Source: Takakia lepidozioides
Taxonomy: Eukaryota > Streptophyta > Takakiopsida > Takakiales > Takakiaceae
Assembly: GCA_030704615.1 (NCBI GenBank)
Contig: CM060734.1
Location: 9,364,001 to 9,428,000 of the forward strand
Reading direction: 5' to 3'
DNA: 64,000 nt
This document shows, piece by piece, positions 20,837 to 30,495 of this stretch. The translations under genes were made by a program, and so were the position numbers. Positions within the stretch are counted from its first letter, which is position 1. Every line of letters begins with the position of its first letter. The notes beneath the pieces were generated by a model. The model made no database searches, was not told where the DNA came from, and saw nothing but the letters and a program-made list of their open reading frames with translations.

Positions 20837-21538
20837 ATGTGCCCTGGAGTGTTTGTGAGGAATTGCAGCGTTAGCTTGAACTTTTTCCAGCCACCGCACT
20901 GCTCCTCCTCCATCCGGGAGCTGCTGTCATTGAGCGTACTCCGCTACTCTTTTTCAAGGATGCCGTGCCGCCGAAATCCAGCCGACTGCCCTTATCATGG
21001 CCACGATTATGCTATGTTCAAACCAGAATCAGGAGACATCATTGTCTGGCTCTCTGTTTTCACAGACGCTGCTGGAATCAAGCAAGAGTCTTTGCGCGCA
21101 ATGGAGTATCTGGAGGGCTATTACCGCTTTGAGCGAGGTGAGGGCGAGGGTCAATGCGGTCCGTGGGTCCTGAAAATTGTTGACCTCGATATACCAAGCT
21201 GGAAAGGGATGCCGGACAGATCACGCACGGCCTCGCTTTGGCGCTGGAACTGCTGCCAGTGGACCAGGGAGGACGGCACCGGGGAAAACTATATACGTGC
21301 AGATCACTCCGCTCTTCCAGTGTATGGAGACATTCGGCTGAGTTGCAAAGACGAATCGCACGGGCACATGAGGCCCACAGTGACCTTGTCAATGTATGAT
21401 GGTGGTATCATTGATGGACATGACATTGTCGTCGGCTCCAGCAAGGGCAGCAGAACGACCGAATTGCAGTTTACCTCAAGGTGCCGCAGCAATGATGAGC
21501 TTGTTTTGAGGGGTATCGAAGTTCCGTCGACTTGGTGA
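20837..21538 (+). CDS. Unknown cargo protein, paralogue 2 (divergent pair)
   Basis: Up to 233 codons, with the likely core from MPCRRNPADCPYHGHDYAMF at about 20960. It aligns along its length with the minus-strand gene at 19865-20575: SGDIIVWLSVFTDA, MEYLEGYYRFERGEG, RTASLWRWNCCQW, LPVYGDIRLSC, YDGGIIDGHDIVVG, ELVLRGIEVP. Divergence is substantial, so the duplication is old. Family and function are unknown. The open frame has no stops or frameshifts, unlike the transposase in the same element. An AATAAA-type signal (CAATAAACCC) follows at about 21607. Confidence 0.55.
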   Translation: MCPGVFVRNCSVSLNFFQPPHCSSSIRELLSLSVLRYSFSRMPCRRNPADCPYHGHDYAMFKPESGDIIVWLSVFTDAAGIKQESLRAMEYLEGYYRFERGEGEGQCGPWVLKIVDLDIPSWKGMPDRSRTASLWRWNCCQWTREDGTGENYIRADHSALPVYGDIRLSCKDESHGHMRPTVTLSMYDGGIIDGHDIVVGSSKGSRTTELQFTSRCRSNDELVLRGIEVPSTW

Positions 21539-21798
21539 AGCCCATGTAGAAGGAGGAAGGGCTTAGTTTTGTCTGCAGTTGGTAAATGTGAGACATCGTG
21601 TCCGATCAATAAACCCATCGTACCTCACTTCTGTATGATTGTGTTTCATTCTGTTGAATAACTGTCGGAATTGGCCCACTGTTTACAATTTGATGTCTCA
21701 TTTCTACAATGTGTCTGTCCGGATGAATATAGCAGAGTAACCGGTATGTGAGTCATGTGTCAAGAATATACCAGAGTAAAGTCACGCCATGTCGGACA

Positions 21799-22504
21799 TT
21801 GAAATGCGGCACCGCATTTCCATGTGGGACAAGGAAATGCGGTGCATCATTTCCGTCCAGGTACACGAAATACCAACACGGGTCTATAAATTGGACAGAC
21901 AACGAGGTTGGCATTGCAAATGCGGCGACGCATTTCCAGCTTGGCAATGGAAACTTCTTTTTGGACAAGGAATGCGGTGCCGCATTTCCGTCCAACACTT
22001 CGAAAAGTGTGACATTTCCGACCAGCGCGATGGAATGCGTTACCGCATTTCCGTGAGAGGGTTGCAAATGGACAAATTGCGATGTCCGTTCTGGAAATGC
22101 GGCGCCGCATTTCCATGTCCGTCATCGACTTTTTTTTACAATGGAATGCGGTGCCAATTTTTGCTGATGGGCCTACAGTTCGAACAACGACCATCCCCAA
22201 TATGGAAATGCAGCACCGCATTTTCAATTCCGCCATCTCAACCTCCTTGTTCGACCTCCTTGTTCGACCTCTGTAAGCGTGGTGGCATCCATGCAATGAG
22301 CGGGAGAGGCCAAAACTGGCGTGTGGACAAAGGAAATTTTGGAAATGCGGCACCGCATTTCCAATCGGCCGATTACTTTTTACTATGCCAACATTGAAAT
22401 GGAAAATTTAGTCCCTCCCCTGTTTTGGAAATGCGGTGCCGCATTTCCAAAAGAGGTTCTTAGAGTTGCCAAAAATTTGGAAATGCGGTGCCCCATTTCT
22501 GATT
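21799..22504. repeat. MULE B palindrome array 1, about 11 copies
   Basis: Copies near 21801, 21836, 21918, 21968, 22031, 22094, 22142, 22203, 22337, 22428 and 22479. Half-site GGAAATGCGG, 2-bp centre (CG, TG, CA or TA), then the reverse complement. Some copies are imperfect. Spacing is 35-130 bp, with unrelated sequence between. The ORFs that cross this stretch on both strands are created by the palindromes. Confidence 0.85.
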
Positions 22505-22636
22505 TTGGGAGCGTCGTGGTTTGAGCGATTGTGTGGCTGGAATGCACACTGGAGAGGGGTCACGAATGTCTGGCAGAATTTCCTTTATATACTCTGGAAG
22601 AGAATTTACATTTACAGAGACTTCATTAAAATTCTA

Positions 22637-25600
22637 TTAATCTTGAAAATCATCCGAATCCTCATCCTGTTCTAGACTGTCCTGCTCCGCCTCCACCCCC
22701 TCAGTGCCTTTCTCATCTCCAGCGGACTGCTCGTTGGCCAGGCTTTCAAAAATCCCATCTTCCCCTTGCGGAACTGTCCATCTCACCTCCGTTGGGTCGT
22801 CTTCCTCCCTGTCTGCGTCGCTCTCATCCGCTGAATCACATATGTACTTTCGTACCCGTCTACCTGTCTGAGCTGCTGCCAACTCTTTCCTTATCCTTCT
22901 GTCCTCCCTAGCCCTCTCCAAAATCTGCTCTACTTTACTGGGATTCTCACTTCTTCTAATCGCTGTATTTGCGAGTTTAGCTGCATAACTAGGAAGGGAG
23001 TAGTCCCTCACCGGGCTCGTCATGAAGTCGGCCCTCGCAAAGAACGGGACATTCTTCCTGGCAGGAAGTGTAGGCCCTACATGTTTCGACCCGGACCCTG
23101 CAATCCTGCACATGACAATCATCAACGAGACTAATGAGAACCACAGTCGGGAAATTCGTTTGACATAAATGACCCAGAAGGCTTTGCAAACTTACAATGT
23201 TTGCACTCACTCGTATTCCGGGTTCTCCTCCGCATCAATGTCCACTGTGTCTTCCTCGGACTCCGACGAATCCGAGGAGACTTCCGCTCTGTCGGGAGCC
23301 TTAACATTCCGTTGCAGCCCTTCCAGATGGGATCCCCACACGGATGAATCCTCCTCGTAGGCAAAGAGGTGCCGGTCGGAAAACCGCCCAGCCCACATTG
23401 AGGCACCTGTTACAATGCCATCCACACATTACCACATGGCGCTTCAGATGTTGCGAACTACATCCTAACGAGAATTTGCAGAACAGCATAGATCAAGATT
23501 CTGCATACCTGTCCCACAGATGAGGTCGAGCACTGTGCCCTCCACGTCTGTGCATGTCTCCATAATTGTCTGAATGAAGGCAGGGCTCCGAGTCCGTGAG
23601 TACCGCAGGGGTTCCGTTGAAGTGAGGCTATGAGGGAGAAGTTCCTTGGGAACGTTGTTGAACAGAACGTCGTAATCGAGTGGGTCGCAGTTCGGGTCAA
23701 CCTTTCCTCCCTCCTTCCGGAAAGCAAAGGTGGAGTTCTCCTTCACAAAGCAGTATGCATCGAACTGCTTCGTCTGCATACACAGGGGGGAAAACGATTA
23801 GAAACCGAATGCGGCACCGCATTTGAAAACACCCAAGCAAATGAATGGACGAGTGCCAGTGTCGTAATCACCTTCTTCCCTTCCGACCGAAGGCCCAGTG
23901 TGTTGATGCACGTCCACTTCTTTTTCAGAATCGGGACGGCGCTCTTGGGGTCCACTTGTCTGAGTGTTTTTTCCTCTGCTCGCCAGGACAACCACACAGC
24001 CTCTGTCGTCCAACACCATGCGGGCAAGCCCGAATCCTTTCTTCCAAAAGTCCTCCGAGTACCTGTTCCAAGATGGCAAAGCTTGCAGTCCTTCCACAGG
24101 CTCTCCGTCCGGAATATCCAAGATGATCATATCGCAAGACCACTCGGTGGCATTTCCGCCCCTCCTACAATCCTTGTCTGCACACACCCTCTCAAAGAAC
24201 GAGACCATATTCTGAAATCCTGGGGTGTCGGAAGGCTCTTCGGCAGTCGCCTTCTTCAGTGCTCTGCCCTTCAGACCCTCCATGGTCTTCATGTATGCCA
24301 ACTTGGCTGCCCGTCCATCCAAAGCCGCCAAGAAACTCTCATTTACACACTGGACTACTGTTTCGGGAGCCACTTTCGGCCTCTTCATTTCCACCGGCTC
24401 GAAAGGGTGCCCCCTGGGGGGTTGAAGAGTGCCTTCTTTGCCGAGCCAGTTCTCGTGCCTCTCGTGACAACGGTGGGCACAGGGGAGGCAGCCTGCGTTT
24501 GGGGGGGTGGGCTGGTTGCAAAGTCTCCATCGGAGTCCTCTTCCTCACCCTCTTCCTGAACAGGCTGTTTCTGCTTCTTCGTTTTGGCGGGTGTCACAAC
24601 AGCTGCTCCTTGCTGGCGAGTCCTCTTCTTCGACCCTTCTGTTGGGCCTGCACAGCTGCATCCACCGTCTTTTGTGCCATCTCAGCTGCCTTTCTGGATT
24701 CTTCCAGAGCAGCAGATTCCTTTGCCGACTTTGGCCCAGCAGGGACACGTCTTTCCTTTCTCTTCTCTTCTGCCAAGGCGTGCAGATCTTTCTCAGACTC
24801 GTCAACAATACCGCCAGACATGTCCAGGTACCACGGGCATCCAACGAGATGCGCGGGATGCCATTGTTTCTGCATCTCGGGTGTGTAGACACAGCTTGGG
24901 CCCGCCACGGTCCAAGCCATGAAGAACGGGGGCTCTTGAGCCAGGGCCCCTGTCTGAAGGAGCACGTATTTCATATACCTGCAAGGCAGTCAGCATGCGT
25001 GAGCAAAAGTTGAGACCAACCTACTCGCAGAGTGCCACCGAAAACATAAAATGCGAATGCGGTGCCGCATTTCCGAGACAAACCTCGTAACCAGGCTTCG
25101 CATACAAGGGCAGCTGTGCTTCACCTGTAAACAATTCGCATTGCAGCTTTCCCCGCTCCCTCCTGATGTGTAAACTCCACGCTCCTTCTTGCTGTCTGTA
25201 GCTCTCTGGCGAAAAGGTTGTCCTTGTACGCACATCTGAAACGTGTCACGTAGTCTTCCAATGTCTGTGTTCCATCCCATTTGACGTACAAGCCGAACGA
25301 ATTTGTGTGCATTACGACTTGCTCCTTCGCATTCGACATTACCTGCGATTCCCAAATGCATTGTCACGTAGCAGTTCAGGGAATTCATTTCAGAAAAGCA
25401 AATCTGGGGAAGTACCTTGAATTACCTGGAACCACCAAGTCATACGGTTGAGCCACACATCCACTGCAGGGTCGGAAACTTCCAGTGGAAAAGACCACAT
25501 TGTCCTTATGCTCTCGGATGCATTCCAGATCGACAGCCACCGTGTCTGCCATTTCCGATCCAATGTCAGGAGCTGGAAGAGAGTGGCTATTGCTAGGAAG

Positions 25601-27744
25601 GAACTTCAGTGCATTGAAACCTCACCTTCTCTTTCGCCTCCACACATGCCGTTGAGAGGTGATGCAGTTTCTCCAATTGCATGGTCGGCTGCATGGCCCG
25701 AGAATAGTGTTTTGCAATCTCGGGGATGAAGTCCTTTCCAAGTGCCGGATCTGCAATTGCCACCAGCTTCACAAGCTTTGACTTGTATTTGGTTCTGGAC
25801 TTGACACCGGCTTCCTTCAAGTGCTCAGTCAATGACTGCAACGTTTTGACCTGCCCCTCACTTTCCATGAAGAAGCGTTTGGCATGGGCCAAATCCAGCT
25901 TGATGTTTGACTGCCAACAAAAACATGCAGAAGCGTTACATTCGATTCATGTGGAAACATTACTGAAAATGGGGAAGGATGAGCAGAGGGAAATTGGAGG
26001 ACGACTTACTTCGTATATCACCTCCACCATTCCATCCATAGTGAGACGATACCATGTCCGGTCTGTTTTTGCAACGGCTTTCTGAATGAGCTCGGGCTCC
26101 AGCATTTCCGCAAACATCTGCGGATCAGTGAGACCAGTTTTCCTCACCCTGTACAGCATATGTGCCATGTGGGTATGCACGTACGCATTCTCAGTGACCC
26201 TGCAAGGCACACTCTCCAGTTCAGTACACGGAAGCACGGAAACAAACCAGAATGGAAACCGAAATGCGGCACCGCATTTCGAACGTGCTAGGGAGGGTAT
26301 GAGTATCTTACGAGTTGAGGTCCGCCATGGCATTCTTGAGCAGGGAGGAGTCTGCCGCCTTCACCTTCAGGATGACACACTCCACCATGTAATGCCAGCC
26401 AATGTGCTTGGCATGGTTCTGCTTGATGTACTCCCACCAGGCGAGAAGTCGGTGATTCCCGTCCCACACAAAGAACATTTTACCCGACATATGGCCGAAG
26501 TCTGGATCACCCTTCAGCGTCGCCTCGAATTCGTCGTTGCGAGTGTGCCAAGTGGGTATCCCACGTTGACAATTCATCGGCAGTGGGTCCACGAGTTTCG
26601 CCGTCCTCATTCTCAATGGAAACGTAAAACGCTGCCGATCCCAGACGGTACCCTTCTCGAAATGCGAACTTGAGCTTATCCACATCTCCGGGAAGGGCCT
26701 GCCTGACGATGGGAAGGGAGACCATGCGACAGAGTGGGATTCGAAGAGTCCGCTGGAATACCTGCTGCCCAGAACTCTGCCAATGCTACTGTGTGTCTCC
26801 TCCAACATTTTATCCGCTGCACTTTTGAAATCCTCCGGAGACATGTCTGTAGGTGCCGGTAGTGGCTGAGCAGCTGGAGCATCCTCAACTGGAGCTGCAC
26901 TCTGGGGCTGTCTGCGGGCAATTCTGCCATTGCAGAGGCCTCCTCCGGGCCTGCTTGCTCATCGGTGGTGAGGTCTTGCTGCGAACGTTGAGCGGCAGCA
27001 CCCTCCTCCGGTACCAAATCGAGATCAACGGTCGATCCCATTGCCTTCGCTGCAGCAGAGTCGGCCCCAACATCTGCAGGCGGGAAATCCTCCAGGAACT
27101 GAGCTTCAGCTCGTGGAAGCGGTTTTGCGGAGATTGTTCGGCGTCGCCCTGATTGCCTTCTGCTTCCTCATCCTTGCAGGTGAAGGTGTCTGCTGCAATT
27201 GAATCTGTCTTTTACCCTGCTGCTTCATTCGCGTTGGGGGGGGTGAATCGGCCTGAGCCGGTTCAGAAGCCAGTAGAGGGACGGGCTGCTTCTTCTTCGA
27301 CTTTGCTGGAGAAGGGCCCGACCCCTGCTGGCGATTCTCCATGACCGAAGAACGCGAGTCGATCTCTGGGGCTTTGAACTTGCCCTTCGAAGACGCGTCT
27401 TTGAATCGCACAGGGCTAGGCCCGGCAGGAATACCGCGCTCGGGGATCGGGTGGGTGTACGTGCTGCAGCTAGCTCCTCGGACTCTTCCTGCGGCTCTTC
27501 GGATTCCTGCGATCCCTCCAGCACGTCCACCTTTCCTGTTAGGCATGCAAACATGTTCTGCATTCAAGTCTCCTAGCATTCAGTCTAAGAATTACAGAAG
27601 CAAAATGGGGGGTTCGGTGCTCGATCAGCTGCGCGCAGCCCGATCGCATGGAGCTCTCACTGGTGGCTGGGTTGCCTGAGTGGCCTGCTGCTCGGAGATG
27701 GCAATCTCCTCCTGTAGACGCATCTGCTTCCTCCCCTTCGGCAT
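22637..27744 (-). CDS. ParB-like / beta-class amino-methyltransferase fusion (MULE B)
   Basis: Multi-exon gene. Exons on - (GT-AG): 27744-27661, 27535-26312, 26199-26010, 25910-25626, 25572-25426, 25342-25125, 24978-23872, 23773-23509, 23406-23211, 23105-22637. After a basic Ser/Pro/Lys-rich N-terminus comes a ParB-like domain (LPGDVDKLKFAFREGYRLGS, then FFVWDGNHRLLAWW at about 26475), then a helical middle. The C-terminal half has MIILDIPDGEPV where the catalytic DPPY motif IV is expected, then SPAFIQTIMETC and VLDLICGTGASMWAGR (SAM-binding motif I). Motif IV before motif I is the beta-class order (as in CcrM). An acidic tail follows. Five or more apparent frame breaks (about 27440, 26780, 26540, 24610, 24420 and an A6 run near 23990) are mutations, unrecognised introns or sequence errors. 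Exon borders match MULE C. Expected role: sequence-specific DNA binding and N6-adenine or N4-cytosine methylation in the nucleus (inference). Confidence 0.7.
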
Positions 27745-28175
27745 TGGCCTACGTCCGAAGTATAATTTCCGAGCTTGCGACGAGGTCTCCTGTCTGGTGC
27801 ACGAACTCCCCCCTCTCAGGTTCGAGCATAAGAAGAAACAGAGGAGGGAAAAGGGGCAAAGAGTGCAGATGGAAAGGGCGCGAGAGGGGTGACTGAGGAG
27901 ACACGACAAAAGTAGATGAAACGGCGGTGATGCACCACTTGGGTTCGAAAGGGTTGGACGAAAGTGTCTCCTCGTGGACTTTGCGTCATTACGAAATTCG
28001 AATCGTTCAGGGTACGCCTGCCGTCCGAAAAAACAAACATCATTATCCAACGGTCAGGCCGCGCCGCCTCATGCCCCTTCAGTCAGATAGAGTGCCGACA
28101 TGTGCAGCAATTCCGTTGCTCCACGTGTTCACATTTCAAGGCATTTCCGTCCCAGCGTCTGATGAGTTGGAGCGA
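27745..28175. promoter_or_regulatory. Upstream region of the MULE B methyltransferase gene
   Basis: About 430 bp between the methyltransferase start on - and palindrome array 2. The reading frame KLYFGRRP continues upstream of the chosen Met in both MULE A and B, so translation could begin earlier. No TATA box was convincingly seen. Confidence 0.3.
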
Positions 28176-29860
28176 AAATGCGAATGCGGCGCCGCATTTC
28201 CGTTAAGTACCATCACGAAGCTACACATCCGTACTTGTTGGAAGAAAATGCGGCACCGCATTTCCGTTCCACCTTCACATACCTTAGTTGTTGAACGGAA
28301 ATACGTGTGCCGCATTTCCGTCCCACAGCTCCATGTATGAGATTCAAAAGGGAAATGCGGCGCCGCATTTCCGTTCTGGAATGTCGAAAGGTGCGATTCG
28401 GACGGGAATGAGGCACAACATTTCAGTTCCCGTGGTTCATGATTTTCAATGTGAACGGAAATGCGGTACCGCATTTCCGTTCCCCTTCACATACGTTAGT
28501 TGATGAATGGAAATGCCGTGCCACATTTCCGTTCGGGAAAGTATAGAGGTCTCACCTGGACAGAAATGCGGTGCCGCATTTCCGGTCTCGAAAGTTTGAA
28601 GGTCTCACATGGAATGGAAATGCGGCAACACATTTCCGTAGCACAGCTCCAGGCCACAATACAAAACGGAAATGCGGCGCCGCATTTCCGTTCTAGAATG
28701 TCGGAGGTGCGACTCGGACGGAAATGCGGGGCCGCATTTCTGTTCCGTTGCGCACGATTTCAGTCAGAACGGAAATGCGGTACCGCATATTTCTGTTACC
28801 GTTGCGCACGCTTTTTCAGTCAGAACGGAAATGCGGTACCGCATTTCCGTTCTGTAGAGTATTAACGTCTGACGCTGGCGGAAATGCTGTGCCGCATTTT
28901 CGTTCCACAGCTCCATGCCTCACATACAAAACGGAAATGCGGCGCCGCATTTCCGTTTTGGAATGTCGGAAGGTGCGACTCCGACGGAAATGCGGTACCG
29001 CATTTCAGTTCCGATGTTTCAGGATATTTCATCAGAACGGAAATGCGGTGCCGCATTTCCGTTCTGGAATGTTGGGAGGTGCGACTCGGATGGAAATGCG
29101 CTGCCGCATTTCAGTTCCGATGGTTCACGATTTTCAGTCAGAACGGAAATGCGGTACCGCATTTCCGTTCTGGAATGTTGGAGGTGCGACTCGGATGGAA
29201 ATACGCTGCCGCATTTCAGTTCAGATGGTTCACGATTTTCAGTCAGAACGGAAATGCGGTACCGCATTTCCGTTCTGGATAGTATGAATGTCTCAAGCGG
29301 TCGGAATTGCGCTGTATGAAGCTGTCGGAATCGCACTCGGCTCCATGCATCAGATACAAAATGGAAATGCGGCGCCGCATTTCCGTTCTGGAATGTCGGA
29401 AAGTGCGACTCGGACAGAAATGCGGTGCCGCATTTCTGTTCCCGTTGTTCATAATTCTCAATCAGAACGGAAATGCGGTACCGCATTTCCGTTATGGAGA
29501 GTATGAATGTCTTTTAAGGACGGAAATGTGCTGCAGCATTTCTATCCCTCAGCTCCATGCATCAGATACAAAATGGAAATGCGGCGCCGCATTTCCGTTC
29601 TGGAATGTCGAAAAAGTGCGACTCGGACGGAAATGCGGTGCCGCATTTCTGTTCCCGTTTTCATAATTCTCAATCAGAACGGAAATGCGGTACCGCATTT
29701 CCGTTCCACCTTCACATACCGTGCTTGCTGGATGGAAATGCGTTACCGCATTTCCGTTCTGGAGAGTATAAAGGTTTCCCCCGGACGGAAACTCGGTGCC
29801 GCATTTCCGTCGCTCTGGTGCATGACCAAGAAGCAAACGGAAATGCGGCGCCGTATTTCC
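28176..29860. repeat. MULE B palindrome array 2, about 30 copies every ~53 bp
   Basis: A near-regular array of palindromes: half-site GGAAATGCGG, 2-bp centre, reverse complement. They are separated by about 31-bp spacers that also recur (e.g. TTCTGGAATGTCGGAAGGTG, and the TTCAGTCAGAACGG type). Centres alternate mainly among GTACC, GCGCC and GTGCC contexts. Some units have lost one arm. The spacer repeats mean the array grew by duplication of 50-160 bp blocks. It lies between the divergent methyltransferase (-) and transposase (+) genes. The many ORFs across it (MRRRIS/GNAVPHFR-type repeats) are artefacts. Confidence 0.9.
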
Positions 29861-30495
29861 GTCCACCAGCAATCGAAAGAATCACTCGGGACGGGAAATC
29901 TGGAACCTGAATGGGTTGCATTGTTCCGAAACAACATTGCGGCCAGTCTTGATGAGCACAACTTGGTTGTCTGACCGTTTTAACCAACAGTCCTGGCACT
30001 TGTCAGTGCGAACGTTCCTGTCTGCACCGAGAATACTGCTGGATCCACCCTCAGGAGAAACTGTCAGGAGATGTTATTTCGTCGCCGAATCGGCCATCAT
30101 TGTCATACTTACTGGCTATGGAATCAAACCTCCCACCTTCATGCATGTAGCTTGAAACAATACTTTCCACTTCAATGTGCGACTTCCAATCGTCGATGGA
30201 CTCCGCAGATCCACTTAGATGGTGCCTGTGAGCCTTGGTCTGTCGCTATACTGAACCTCGCACTTGCCAACTCCGTGCGGTGTTCGATGGCTCCGAATTC
30301 CTACGCTATAGTTTGCTGTCCTCCGCAACTTGGGAGAGCCTGGATCCCAAACGAGGGAGGACTTTGCAGAGTGACTGAAACTTACCTTTGTTCCAAATTC
30401 AAGCTCAAACCGGGCACAGTTTATTTGGAAGAAGAAAGGAAGGATGTTCCTGGACAGGTTGACGAGACCATTGTCGTGCTAGGTAACGACGGAGG
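29861..30495 (+). other. Leader/5' region of transposase B
   Basis: An open frame 30071-30688 (MLFRRRIGHHCHTYW, then YLCSKFKLKPGTVYLEEERK) may be an upstream exon of the transposase or an unrelated ORF. Its frame does not join the next one without a splice or shift. MULE A offers no counterpart that could be aligned. Confidence 0.35.

Noticed and set aside
21748-22524. ORFs across palindrome array 1
   Set aside because: Same cause: palindromic repeats without stops in several frames.
23630-24888. Long plus-strand ORFs over the methyltransferase exons
   Set aside because: Antisense to exons with conserved motifs and splice sites shared with MULE C.
28176-29860. CRISPR array
   Set aside because: Regular repeats with ~31-bp spacers, but the repeat is a perfect palindrome, spacers recur in blocks, there are no cas genes, and the surroundings are eukaryotic with spliceosomal introns.
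28288-29974. Long overlapping ORFs encoding RRISV/GNAAPHFR-type repeats on both strands
   Set aside because: They arise because the palindrome reads openly in several frames; frames change between neighbours and no start or codon bias is shared.
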